A stretch of 10,863 bases of DNA from Bauldia sp. (GTDB lineage Bacteria > Pseudomonadota > Alphaproteobacteria > Rhizobiales > Kaistiaceae). A program made the translations under genes and the position numbers. The notes beneath the pieces are model-generated. The model worked only from the letters and a program-made list of their open reading frames with translations. It searched no databases and was not told the DNA's origin. The stretch lies in the NCBI GenBank assembly GCA_020442095.1, contig JAGRKY010000100.1, positions 1-10,863 on the forward strand, given 5' to 3'. Below, in pieces: positions 1 to 7,598 of this stretch (the stretch's first letter is position 1; every line of letters begins with the position of its first letter).

Positions 1-389
1 AGATGGGGCACGTAGCGCTGGAAATACCACTGCGAGCGTTCGCGTTCGGTCGGCGCGGAAAGGGCGACGACACGGCAAATCCGCGGGTTGAGGCGCTGCG
101 TGATGCGCTTGATGACCCCGCCCTTGCCGGCGGCATCCCGCCCCTCGAACACCACCACGACCTTGAGACGCTTCTCCGCCACCCAGTCCTGGAGCTTGAC
201 GAGCTGGCCCTGGAGGCGAAGCAGCTCGCGGAAATAGACACCGCGATCCAGCGACCGTCCCGGCTCGACCATCGGCCGATCCATCAGGTCGGCAAATCGC
301 TCGTCGTCGAGCTCGAGCTCGAGTTCCTCGTCGAGGTTCTCGTAAATCTCGTCGAGGACCCTTTGCGGCAACTGTTTGTGTTCGTTCAT
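1..389 (-). CDS. ppk2: Polyphosphate kinase 2 family protein, N-terminal part (cut by window edge)
   Basis: Only the first 129 codons lie in the window; the gene continues past base 1. PPK2 enzymes transfer phosphate between polyphosphate and nucleotides in the cytosol. Visible are an acidic N-terminal stretch (about residues 13-35), the conserved lead-in [19 protein letters not shown], a Walker A loop GRDAAGKGG (G83 to K89), the stretch [21 protein letters not shown] near residues 106-126 (one residue run split only by family variation), all typical of single-domain PPK2. The ATG at 389-387 is preceded by AAGGGGAG (complement of 401-408) at 11 nt spacing. It follows the alpha/beta-hydrolase gene in the same direction after a 145-nt gap containing a strong hairpin, so it may have its own promoter. 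The lid module and Walker B motif lie outside the window, so nucleotide preference (ADP/GDP or AMP) cannot be judged. Family assignment is firm. Confidence 0.93.
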   Translation of the reverse strand, partial: MNEHKQLPQRVLDEIYENLDEELELELDDERFADLMDRPMVEPGRSLDRGVYFRELLRLQGQLVKLQDWVAEKRLKVVVVFEGRDAAGKGGVIKRITQRLNPRICRVVALSAPTERERSQWYFQRYVPH

Positions 390-432
390 GACGGAGGCCA
401 CTCCCCTTGCAGTCGCTATTTCCGGAAGACTC

Positions 433-458
433 ACCGGCGGGCGGATCGCTTCGCCGGT
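433..458 (-). terminator. Stem-loop between hydrolase gene and ppk2, possible terminator
   Basis: Positions 433-439 (ACCGGCG) pair perfectly with 452-458 (CGCCGGT), and the loop contains a further GCG/CGC pairing at 441-443/447-449. It lies downstream of the hydrolase stop (535) and upstream of the ppk2 start (389). There is no clear U-tract on the minus strand, so a classical intrinsic terminator is not shown. It may be an attenuator or mRNA-stabilising hairpin, or a chance structure in G+C-rich DNA. Confidence 0.3.
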
Positions 459-534
459 CGCCGCCGCAGGAGCGCGGGGCTTGCCAGGCATCCGTCTCGT
501 CTGGCTGGCGAAGCTTCCGCGCGACCCGGCGAAC

Positions 535-1452
535 TCAGCTTACGTCTTGATCACCCTCGTGTGACAACGGGATGTCGCCGGCCCGCCCGGGGAGTTGCGA
601 CGGCTCGCCGCGAGGCGGCGCTCCCGCCTCGATCCAGCGCAGCCACCGCCGGATCCCGACCAGGGCCTGCGGCTCGTCCAGGAAGGGAATATGCCCGCGA
701 TCCGGGATTTCGACCCGGATCATGTCCGGGCGCCGACGCTGCATTTCGTTTGCCGTCCCGGGGCTGAGCACGTCGGAATTGGCGCCATGGATCAGCGCGA
801 TCGGCAAGCCGTCGCAGGCGTCGAACAGATCCCACAGCTCGGGCAGCGGCCCGGCCATCGCCTTGTCGAAGCTCTCGCGGAGTGCCGGGTCGTAGGTCAG
901 CCCGATGCCGTCCGGGCCCTCGGTGAAATGCCGGACCGTTTCCTCCGCCCATCGTTCCGGCGGGACGCCGTCGAAGCCCGGCATCGTCGCGGGCATCCGG
1001 TCCATGACCTCCACCAGGCTATCGACCGCGGGGGTCACGCCGAGATAGTGCCCGATCCGCATGAGACCCGCCCGTTCGATGACCGGGCCGACATCGTTGA
1101 GGCAGAGGCCGGCAACGCGCGCCCGCTGGGTGGCCGCCAGCACCAGACCGATCAGGCCGCCGCGCGACGAGCCGAGAATGGCCGCGCGGTCGATCCCGAG
1201 ATGATCGAGCAGGGCGATGACGTCGGCGCTCTCCCGCTCGACGGTGTAGGTCTCGGGTCCGGTCCATTCCGACTCGCCCCGGCCGCGCGAATCCAGCCGG
1301 ATCACCCGACACTGGTCGAGGTGGCGGACGAGGTAGTCGAAATCCCTGGAATCCCGCGACAGGCCTGCCAGCGCGACGAGCGGCTGGCCTTCGCCGTCGA
1401 CGCGATAGGCCAGGCGCGCTCCGTCATGGGCCTTGAAGAAATGACAGGTCAT
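535..1452 (-). CDS. Alpha/beta-hydrolase of unknown substrate
   Basis: A 305-residue cytosolic protein of the alpha/beta-hydrolase fold (Abhydrolase_1/6 type), without signal peptide. The strand after residue 50 carries DSRGRGES, typical of the fold. The nucleophile elbow is GSSRG at 94-98 (Ser96), the acid is probably Asp227 (GANSDVLSP), and the base His254 ([11 protein letters not shown]), so the triad is complete. A cap region spans about 125-205. The last 30 residues are a low-complexity tail. Substrate cannot be read from sequence; esterase, enol-lactone hydrolase or acyl-CoA thioesterase-like activity are all possible. It sits 77 nt downstream of the hydroxybutyryl-CoA dehydrogenase gene in the same direction, suggesting but not proving cotranscription. 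The chosen ATG begins [16 protein letters not shown], the normal start of the fold. No good Shine-Dalgarno is visible before it, so the start is less certain than the family. Confidence 0.88.
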   Translation of the reverse strand: MTCHFFKAHDGARLAYRVDGEGQPLVALAGLSRDSRDFDYLVRHLDQCRVIRLDSRGRGESEWTGPETYTVERESADVIALLDHLGIDRAAILGSSRGGLIGLVLAATQRARVAGLCLNDVGPVIERAGLMRIGHYLGVTPAVDSLVEVMDRMPATMPGFDGVPPERWAEETVRHFTEGPDGIGLTYDPALRESFDKAMAGPLPELWDLFDACDGLPIALIHGANSDVLSPGTANEMQRRRPDMIRVEIPDRGHIPFLDEPQALVGIRRWLRWIEAGAPPRGEPSQLPGRAGDIPLSHEGDQDVS

Positions 1453-1483
1453 CGCTCACCGTCGCCCGGCGCTGAGACCGGCC

Positions 1484-1501
1484 GGTCCCCCGCCGGGGAC
1501 C
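1484..1501 (-). terminator. Compact hairpin between dehydrogenase and hydrolase genes
   Basis: GGTCCCC at 1484-1490 and GGGGACC at 1495-1501 form a perfect 7-bp stem with a 4-nt loop. It lies in the 77-nt gap after the dehydrogenase stop (1530) and before the hydrolase start (1452). No T-run follows on the minus strand, so termination is only a possibility. A processing or stabilising hairpin within one transcript is an equally good reading. Confidence 0.35.
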
Positions 1502-1529
1502 ATGCCACCGGCCCGGCCCGGAGGCCGTC

Positions 1530-2414
1530 CTATTCGGCGGCCTCGGCGCGACGCGGCGGCGGCGCGTCATATGTGGCAAATCCCCGGCCGGTCTTTCGCC
1601 CCAGATAGCCGGCCGCGACCATCTGCTTGAGGAGCGGGCTCGGACGATATTTGGGATCGTTGAAGCCGTCATAGAGGGTCTCCATGACGTCCAGCACGAT
1701 GTCGAGGCCGATCAGGTCGGCGAGCGCGAGCGGGCCGATCGGATGATTGGCGCCCAGCATCATCATGCTGTCGACGTCCTCCGGTGTCGCAACCCCTTCG
1801 GCGACGCAGTTGATCGCCTCGTTGATCATCGGCACCAGAACCCGGTTGACGACGAAGCCACAGCTGTCCCTGGACAAACGCGGCGTCTTGCCGATCGCCC
1901 GGGCGACGTCGAAGACGGCGTCGGTGACCGCGCTTTCGGTCTGCAGCGCGGGGATGATCTCGATCAGCGCCATCAACGGCACCGGGTTGAAGAAGTGCAT
2001 CCCGATCACCCGCCCGGGACGGCGGGAGGCGGCTGCGAGCGCCGTCAACGGAATGGAGGAGGTGTTCGACGCGAATATCGCTTCCTCGCCGCAGATTTCG
2101 TCGAGACGTTTCAGCGTCGCGGTCTTGGCATCGAGCTTTTCGACGATGGCTTCGACGATCAGGTCGCAATCGGCCATGTCCTCCATCGCAGTCGTCGGGA
2201 CGATCCTTCCGATCGCCGCTTCCGACGCCTCCCTGGTGATGACGCCCTTGTCGGCGAGCTTGCCGAGGCTCTTCGCGATTCCCGACCGGGCCCGGTCGAG
2301 CGCGTCGGAGGTCAGGTCCTGAAGGACGACGGGAAAGCCCGCCACCGCGAAAGCCTGCGCGATGCCGCTGCCCATCGTCCCTGCTCCGATGACGCCAACC
2401 TGCTCGATCTTCAT
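1530..2414 (-). CDS. hbd: 3-hydroxybutyryl-CoA dehydrogenase
   Basis: A 294-residue stand-alone L-3-hydroxyacyl-CoA dehydrogenase, the usual length for the single-function family (Hbd/PaaH/FadB2-like). It interconverts (S)-3-hydroxybutyryl-CoA and acetoacetyl-CoA with NAD(P). The N-terminal Rossmann domain has GAGTMG at 10-15. The active site shows SNTSS (116-120), His140 in GMHFFNPVPLM, Glu152 and Asn190, with the same spacing as the Ser/His/Glu/Asn set of the mitochondrial enzyme. The helical C-terminal domain includes GFVVNRVLVPMINEA and ends in YLGRKTGRGFATY followed by a short Pro/Arg/Ala tail. The ATG at 2414 has an AAGGAGG (complement of 2421-2427) at 6 nt, the best ribosome site in the block. 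It lies 100 nt downstream of acetate kinase, so it could be read from the same transcript past a stem-loop. It links the operon to short-chain acyl-CoA or polyhydroxybutyrate carbon, though this family handles the (S) isomer while the polymer uses (R). Confidence 0.95.
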   Translation of the reverse strand: MKIEQVGVIGAGTMGSGIAQAFAVAGFPVVLQDLTSDALDRARSGIAKSLGKLADKGVITREASEAAIGRIVPTTAMEDMADCDLIVEAIVEKLDAKTATLKRLDEICGEEAIFASNTSSIPLTALAAASRRPGRVIGMHFFNPVPLMALIEIIPALQTESAVTDAVFDVARAIGKTPRLSRDSCGFVVNRVLVPMINEAINCVAEGVATPEDVDSMMMLGANHPIGPLALADLIGLDIVLDVMETLYDGFNDPKYRPSPLLKQMVAAGYLGRKTGRGFATYDAPPPRRAEAAE

Positions 2415-2445
2415 TTGATGCCTCCTTCGGACGCTCTGTCACTGA

Positions 2446-2480
2446 TGGCCTGCCTTGCGTCCGCCCGGGCCGGCAGGCCA
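2446..2480 (-). terminator. Stem-loop downstream of acetate kinase
   Basis: TGGCCTGCC (2446-2454) is the exact reverse complement of GGCAGGCCA (2472-2480), giving a 9-bp stem with a 17-nt loop that itself holds CCCGGG. It starts 34 nt after the acetate kinase stop and ends about 30 nt before the next start. There is no T-run on the minus strand. It could reduce read-through into the dehydrogenase gene or protect the 3' end of the upstream message; a true terminator is not demonstrated. Confidence 0.4.
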
Positions 2481-2514
2481 GCGGGATGGAACACGACCGG
2501 AATCGGCAAGCCGG

Positions 2515-3711
2515 CTATGCCACCCGCGATACCATTTCGCTCCCGCCAAGTGCCAGTCCCCGCACTGCCCGAACGATAAGCAGTTCCTCGTTGGTCGGAA
2601 CCACCATGACGGTCGTCCGGGACATCTGCGACGAGATCACGGTCTCATTGGCGGCGTTCCGCGCGTGGTCGATCTCGACTCCCATCCACGCCATCCTCTC
2701 GCAGACGCGGGCGCGGACCAGCCGGGAATTCTCGCCGATGCCACCGCAGAAGACGATCGCGTCTATGCCACCCATGGCGGCGGCCATCGCGCCGATTTCG
2801 CGCTGGATGCGGAAGACGAAATAGTCGATCGCCTGGCTGGCTTCCGGCCGGCCGGACGACTCGAGCTGTCGCATGTCGTTGGAGAGGCCGGAAATGCCGA
2901 GCAGGCCGGAGCGCTTGTAGAGAAGCTCGGCGATTTCGTCCGGGGAGAGTTTCTCCTGCTGCAGCAGATAGAGGACCACCCCGGGGTCGAGCTGGCCGCA
3001 GCGGGTGCCCATCGGCAGGCCGTCGAGCGCGGAGAAGCCCATCGTCGAGGCGACCGAGCGCCCGTCCTGGATGGCGCAGATCGACGCGCCGTTGCCGAGA
3101 TGGGCGATCACCACCCGCCCCTCGGCAATGCGCGGCGCTATCCGGGCCAGTTCGCCCGTCACGTAGTCGTAGCTCAATCCGTGGAAGCCATACCGCCGGA
3201 CACCCTTGTCGTAATACTCCCGCGGCAGGGCGAAGGTGTCGTTGACGAAGGGATGGGCGCGATGAAAAGCGGTGTCGAAACAGGCGATCTGCGGCGCATC
3301 CGGAAACGCCGTCAACGCCGCGCGGATGCCGGCGAGGTTATGTGGCTGGTGGAGGGGGGCGAACGGGGACAATGCCTCCAACGCGGCCAGGATCTCCTCG
3401 TCGATCGTCACCGGCGCGGCATAGTCCGTGCCGCCATGCACGACGCGGTGGCCGACGGCCAGGATCGCGAGTCCCGGAAAGGCGGATTCCAGAGCAGCGA
3501 GGACCGTCTGCAGCGCGGCCGCATGGTTCGACATGTCGAGGGAAACGGTGACCGGAAGATCGGCGCCATCCGCATCGCGGAGACGCAGCGAACCATCGTC
3601 GCCGATACGATCGACAATCCCGTCGGCGATCGGCGCATCTTCCTCCACCGGGTAGAGCGCGAATTTCAGCGAAGAGGAGCCCGCGTTGAGCGCGAGCAGC
3701 GCCGACGTCAT
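2515..3711 (-). CDS. ackA: Acetate/propionate kinase
   Basis: A 398-residue acetokinase, the standard family length. It interconverts acyl-phosphate plus ADP and carboxylate plus ATP. All expected residues are visible: Asn9 in ALNAGSSSLKF, Arg89 in HRVVHGG, Asp146 in CFDTAFH, His177 in RYGFHGLS, Arg237 in MGTRCGQLDPG, the phosphate loop HLGNGAS near 204-210, and FCGGIGENS near the C-terminus. The reading frame stays open 17 codons further upstream (to 3762), but the start at 3711 gives the normal N-terminus MTSALLALNAGSSS and overlaps the upstream gene's stop by ATGA (3708-3711). This is the classic arrangement for translational coupling. It follows the MaoC-Pta gene, so the two make the acyl-CoA to acyl-phosphate to ATP route. 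Acetate, propionate or butyrate preference cannot be settled from sequence. Confidence 0.97.
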   Translation of the reverse strand: MTSALLALNAGSSSLKFALYPVEEDAPIADGIVDRIGDDGSLRLRDADGADLPVTVSLDMSNHAAALQTVLAALESAFPGLAILAVGHRVVHGGTDYAAPVTIDEEILAALEALSPFAPLHQPHNLAGIRAALTAFPDAPQIACFDTAFHRAHPFVNDTFALPREYYDKGVRRYGFHGLSYDYVTGELARIAPRIAEGRVVIAHLGNGASICAIQDGRSVASTMGFSALDGLPMGTRCGQLDPGVVLYLLQQEKLSPDEIAELLYKRSGLLGISGLSNDMRQLESSGRPEASQAIDYFVFRIQREIGAMAAAMGGIDAIVFCGGIGENSRLVRARVCERMAWMGVEIDHARNAANETVISSQMSRTTVMVVPTNEELLIVRAVRGLALGGSEMVSRVA

Positions 3712-5099
3712 TGTCGCCCTTCCCCCGCTCCGCGCGCATGGTAGAGGGCCGCGACGGCGCATGACGCAAGGCGCGACATGGCGCTGTCGGATCGGGAGTT
3801 AAGGATCACGGGGACCCTGGCGCCGAGCACCAGTCCTGCCCCTTCGGCGTGGCTCAGGAAGGCCAGCTGCTTGGCGAGCATGTTGCCGGAATCGATGCCG
3901 GGAACCACCAGCACGTCCGCCTGCCCGGCGACCTCGCCGTGGAGCCCCTTCGTGCGGGCGGCGGCAATGTCGACGGCGTTGTCCATGGCGAGAGGCCCGT
4001 CGACCAGCCCACCCTTGATCTGACCGCGCTCGGCCATTTTCGAAAGCAGCGCCGCATCCATCGACGACTGGATGGCGGGGTTGACGGTCTCGACCGCGGA
4101 AAGGACGGCGACGCGCGGTTCGTCGGTGCCGATCGCGATGGCAACGTCGATGGCATTCTGGACGATATCGACCTTGGTCATCAGGTCGGGAGCGATGTTG
4201 ATCGCTGCATCGGTGACCAGGATCGGTCGCGGGGTGCCCGGCACATCCATGACGAAGACGTGGGTGAAACGGCGGCCGACCCTCAGCCCGGTCGCCTTGT
4301 CGAGCATCGGCTTGAGCAATGTATCGGTGTGGAGGTGACCCTTCATCACCGCGCCCGCCCTGCCCTCGTTGACGAGGTCGCAGGCGATGCGCGCCGCCTC
4401 CTCGTCCGAAGCCGCCGCCACCACCTCGCAACCGCCGAGATCGACACCGGCGCTCTCGGCCACCCTGGCGATGCGCTCCGGGTCTCCGACCAGAATCGGC
4501 GTGATGATCCCGTCCTTCGCCGCGATCAACGGCCCTTTCAGGGACTGTTCCTCTTCCGGGCAAACAACCGCGGTTGCCAGCGGATCGAGATGTCGCGTGC
4601 GCTCGAGCAGATTCCTGAAATGGCGATGCTGCTGGACGACCAGCCCCGGCACCTCGACATCGTCCCGGCTGAATTTCGCCTTCGGAGCGAAGACATCGGC
4701 CTCGCCGGTGACGATCAGCGCACCGTCCGAAACCCGACGTACCTCGGTTTCAAGACGCACCGACCCGGCACCATTCTTCTCAAGCACTCTGACCTGGCTG
4801 ACCAGTTCCTCGCCGGCATGGGCCCGGTCGTGGAATTCGAACTTCTGCGCGCGGTACAAGGTGCCCGGTCCCGGGAGCATCGTGCCAAGCACGGCCGAAA
4901 TCAGCGACCCGACAAACAGTCCCGGCGCCACGTTTTCGGCGGCGCCGTCACCGTCGCCGTCCATCTCGGGAAGGTGCACCGGGTTGTAGTTGCCCGAGGC
5001 GGCGGCGAAGACATAGAGATCGTCGGTGGTGATCAGCCGGCGCAATTCCGCCGTATCACCGACCTGCATTTCGTCGAACAGGCGGTTTTCGAGCTTCAT
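3708..5099 (-). CDS. pta: MaoC-like/phosphate acetyl(butyryl)transferase fusion
   Basis: A 463-residue two-domain protein. Residues about 1-145 are a MaoC-type hot-dog domain (ISAVLGTMLPGPGTLY at about 67-82), and residues about 165-455 are a PTA/PTB phosphotransacylase domain (SLKGPLIAAKDGIITPILVG; MDVPGTPRPILVTDAAINI; GGLVDGPLAMDNAVD). The catalytic domain swaps CoA for phosphate on short acyl-CoAs, feeding acetate kinase. This fusion is commonly annotated in alphaproteobacteria as enoyl-CoA hydratase/phosphate acetyltransferase. Here the hydratase motif reads ASGNYNPVH: the usual catalytic Asp is Asn37 while His42 remains, so (R)-hydratase activity is doubtful. Start ATG 5099 overlaps the stop of the DUF3141 gene as ATGA, and its own stop overlaps the ackA start the same way. 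Acetyl, propionyl or butyryl specificity is open. The symbol refers to the transferase half. Confidence 0.94.
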   Translation of the reverse strand: MKLENRLFDEMQVGDTAELRRLITTDDLYVFAAASGNYNPVHLPEMDGDGDGAAENVAPGLFVGSLISAVLGTMLPGPGTLYRAQKFEFHDRAHAGEELVSQVRVLEKNGAGSVRLETEVRRVSDGALIVTGEADVFAPKAKFSRDDVEVPGLVVQQHRHFRNLLERTRHLDPLATAVVCPEEEQSLKGPLIAAKDGIITPILVGDPERIARVAESAGVDLGGCEVVAAASDEEAARIACDLVNEGRAGAVMKGHLHTDTLLKPMLDKATGLRVGRRFTHVFVMDVPGTPRPILVTDAAINIAPDLMTKVDIVQNAIDVAIAIGTDEPRVAVLSAVETVNPAIQSSMDAALLSKMAERGQIKGGLVDGPLAMDNAVDIAAARTKGLHGEVAGQADVLVVPGIDSGNMLAKQLAFLSHAEGAGLVLGARVPVILNSRSDSAMSRLASCAVAALYHARGAGEGRQ

Positions 5100-7591
5100 T
5101 CCGCGGCCTCCGAAACATCCGTCCCGCGACCCGCCGTCTTCTTCGATCTGGCCGAGGTCTTCTCGCCGTCGTTTGGTTCCGCGCCTTCGGCGACTTCGGG
5201 CTCCGTCGCCAGCGGATCGACCAAGATGTCCTCGGTGACCGGCGGCAGGCCCAGCACCTGGTGGAAGCGCTGCAGCATCGCCAGGGTCCGCGGCGTCATC
5301 TCGCCGATTGCGCCCGGGATATACTGGACGATGCGGGCCGCAAGGTCGCGCTCCTCCTCCGTCTCGAGGAGCGTAGGCAGCGTGGCGATCGCGCCCTCGA
5401 TGTCGAAGGTGGCGATCAGCGTCTGTTCGTGGATGATCATCGCCCGCCGCTCCGCGCTGAGCGACTTGAACGGCTCGTCCTGGGTGAGCACCCGCGTCGA
5501 CCGCTCCAGCCGGTCGCGCCGGACGGTGCCGCGATCCTCGGCCAGCAGGATCAGCATCCTGATGACCGCCTCGACCAGACCGCCGCGCTCGATATTGTAG
5601 AGTGCCGCGGTGACTTCCGGCAGGCCGCGCAATTCCTGCACGCTCTTGAGAGTGCGCCGCGCCTCATGCGTCCGCCCGAAGCTCCGCGCCCAAGGCGTGC
5701 CCCAGACGCTGTGGAAGACGAGCTCGTACATCATGTCGCGGCAGTCTTTCCAGAAGTCGATCCCCTGCTCGACCGACCGCACCCATAGATCCTCGGCGGC
5801 GAGATAGGGGTTGTCCTTCATCGTCGGCTTCCGCTCGGCGCGGAGCCTGGCAGCCGCGGCCTCGACCTGCTGCATCACCGGATTCCGCGACGACATCATC
5901 GCCCGGGAGAGGCGCTCCGGATGAAGAACGCGGCCGATTTCCGCCGCCGTGTCGGTAACGGCCGCCTTCACCATCGGCCTGACCATCAGGTCGTAGGCCT
6001 GGGCCTGGAATTCCGAGGCCCTGGCGACAGCGGCGAAGGGACGCTCGTCCTCGAAGTCGTCGTCGAAGCCGCGGATATCGTCGAGCGTCCGCTCGACAAA
6101 TCCGACGGTGAAATTGCGGTGTTCGACATCGCCGGAATAGTCCTCGATCCGCATCTCGTAGAGACCCGGGGCGAGCGACTCGATGGTCTTCAATGTCGAG
6201 GCGACCTCGGAATGCTCCTTCTTGGCGATCTTCGAGGAGACGAAGATGCCGAGATGGCCCACCTGCTCGTGCACCATGTAGATGATGCGCTGGCCGCGGA
6301 TCTTGATCTCGCCGACATCCGCGTAGGTTTCGGCGATCCACTTGAGCGCCTGCTGCGGCGGCGTGATGTTGTCGCCATGGCTGGCAAACACCACGATCGG
6401 CGCGCGGATCGCCTTGAGGTCGAGCGGCCGCCCGGGCTCGATCCGCGCTTCGTTCTTGACGAGGCGATTGCCGACGAAGAGCTGTTCGACGATCCAGCGA
6501 ATCTCCGGTTCGGTCATCAGGAAGTAGCCGCCCCACCACTTCTCGAATTCGAGGAACGTCTCTTCACCGTGATCGATGTCGCGGAACAGATCGGTGTATT
6601 TGCGGAACAAGGTCCGCGCCGGATTGAGCAGTTCGAAGTTCAGCACCAGGTGGGCGCCGTCGAAGATGCCGCCGCCGAGATCGGACAGGAACATCGGAAC
6701 CCAGCTGCCGCCGAGGACGCCGGCGTTGTAGCGCATCGGGTTGTTGCCGACCTCACCCGCCCAGGTATCGACCGGCGCGCCGTTGATGACGACCGGCCCG
6801 GTCAGATCGGGATTGGTCGCTGCGACCAGGAGGGTCGCCCATCCGCCCTGGCAGTTGCCGGTCACGACCGGCTTGGCCGCATCGGGATGGCGACGCATGA
6901 CCTCGCGGACGAAGGCCGCTTCCGCGCGCGTCACGTAGGAGAGATACTGCCCCCGTTCGGGAGCGCGCTTGAAGGCGACGAAATAAACCGGATGCCCGTC
7001 GCGCAGGGCGACGCCGACCTGGCTGTCGGTCTTGAATCCGCCGATCCCCGGACCGTGGCCAGCGCGCGGGTCGATGATGATATAGGGGCGCTTCCAGTCC
7101 TTGATCTCGACGCCTTCCGGCGGCAGGATTTTCAGGAGGATGTAATTGCACGGCGACGGCAGATCGGCGCCGTCCATGACCACTTCATAGTCATAGACGA
7201 GCACCGGCGGACAGCCGGCGGCTTCATGCTCGAGGAAGATGTCGCCGCGCTTGCGCAGCGCATCGAGGGCGAGGACCGCGCGCTCGCCGGCGTCGCGCTG
7301 ATAGTCGCGGGTGAGGTCTGCCAGCGTACCGGCGTCCTGGGTCGCGCGGAACTTCTCGGTGAGGCCCTGAAGGTCGCCGATCAGCGACTTGGCACGCGCC
7401 GCATGGGTATCGAGGATACGGCGGCTGTGCTTCATGAACGCCGTCGCAAGAATGTCGGTCGTCTGGGTGATGGCGGTGAGTTCGCGACCGGACTCCTCCA
7501 TCATCACATTCGTCTTGGCGAGGACATCGCTTTCGGGCCGCGGTACGGCCGGCTGATGGGTCGGATCGAAGAGTGCAAAGACGCTGGTCAT
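5096..7591 (-). CDS. DUF3141 protein, PHA-synthase/depolymerase-like alpha/beta-hydrolase
   Basis: An 831-residue protein of the DUF3141 family, often labelled poly(3-hydroxyalkanoate) synthetase-like, but to my knowledge without a settled reaction. Residues about 20-125 are Ala/Leu/Glu/Arg-rich and helical, resembling a phasin-like coiled coil. An alpha/beta-hydrolase core follows: IIIDPRAGHGPGIGGFK near 187-203, nucleophile elbow GNCQGGW with Cys247, acid Asp407 in SHGDNITPPQQAL, and base His446 in EQVGHLGIFVSS. The Cys nucleophile and GDNITPP resemble class I PHA synthases rather than serine esterases. The remaining ~370 residues form a family-specific helical C-terminal part, ending in a charged low-complexity tail (about 795-831). 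The frame is open to an ATG at 7639, but that start would overlap fabI by 41 nt. ATG 7591, 7 nt after the fabI stop, is preferred (MTSVFALFDPTHQ). Its stop overlaps the pta start by ATGA. No signal peptide or membrane segment is evident, so it is probably cytosolic or granule-associated. Confidence 0.9.
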   Translation of the reverse strand: MTSVFALFDPTHQPAVPRPESDVLAKTNVMMEESGRELTAITQTTDILATAFMKHSRRILDTHAARAKSLIGDLQGLTEKFRATQDAGTLADLTRDYQRDAGERAVLALDALRKRGDIFLEHEAAGCPPVLVYDYEVVMDGADLPSPCNYILLKILPPEGVEIKDWKRPYIIIDPRAGHGPGIGGFKTDSQVGVALRDGHPVYFVAFKRAPERGQYLSYVTRAEAAFVREVMRRHPDAAKPVVTGNCQGGWATLLVAATNPDLTGPVVINGAPVDTWAGEVGNNPMRYNAGVLGGSWVPMFLSDLGGGIFDGAHLVLNFELLNPARTLFRKYTDLFRDIDHGEETFLEFEKWWGGYFLMTEPEIRWIVEQLFVGNRLVKNEARIEPGRPLDLKAIRAPIVVFASHGDNITPPQQALKWIAETYADVGEIKIRGQRIIYMVHEQVGHLGIFVSSKIAKKEHSEVASTLKTIESLAPGLYEMRIEDYSGDVEHRNFTVGFVERTLDDIRGFDDDFEDERPFAAVARASEFQAQAYDLMVRPMVKAAVTDTAAEIGRVLHPERLSRAMMSSRNPVMQQVEAAAARLRAERKPTMKDNPYLAAEDLWVRSVEQGIDFWKDCRDMMYELVFHSVWGTPWARSFGRTHEARRTLKSVQELRGLPEVTAALYNIERGGLVEAVIRMLILLAEDRGTVRRDRLERSTRVLTQDEPFKSLSAERRAMIIHEQTLIATFDIEGAIATLPTLLETEEERDLAARIVQYIPGAIGEMTPRTLAMLQRFHQVLGLPPVTEDILVDPLATEPEVAEGAEPNDGEKTSARSKKTAGRGTDVSEAAE

Positions 7592-7598
7592 GTGATGC

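Noticed and set aside
305..330. GAGCTC/CTCGAG short tandem in the ppk2 5' coding region
   Set aside because: It is only the codon pattern of an acidic Glu/Leu run inside the gene, not a repeat element.
595..1608. Long plus-strand open frame (337 codons) opposite the hydrolase gene
   Set aside because: It is antisense to a well-recognised alpha/beta-hydrolase and its translation is Arg/Asp/Gly-rich without family motifs; typical antisense opening in G+C-rich DNA.
2436..2442. CTGTCAC Pho-box half-site in the gap before the hydroxybutyryl-CoA dehydrogenase gene
   Set aside because: No second half-site at 11-bp spacing, and it points away from the gene; a single 7-mer is expected by chance.
2455..3744. 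Plus-strand open frame of 429 codons opposite acetate kinase
   Set aside because: Antisense to an intact acetate kinase with all catalytic residues; the translation has no recognisable domain.
3849..5600. Plus-strand open frame of 583 codons across pta and the DUF3141 3' end
   Set aside because: It spans two convincing genes on the other strand, lacks motifs, and is His/Arg/Asp-rich as expected from antisense codon bias.
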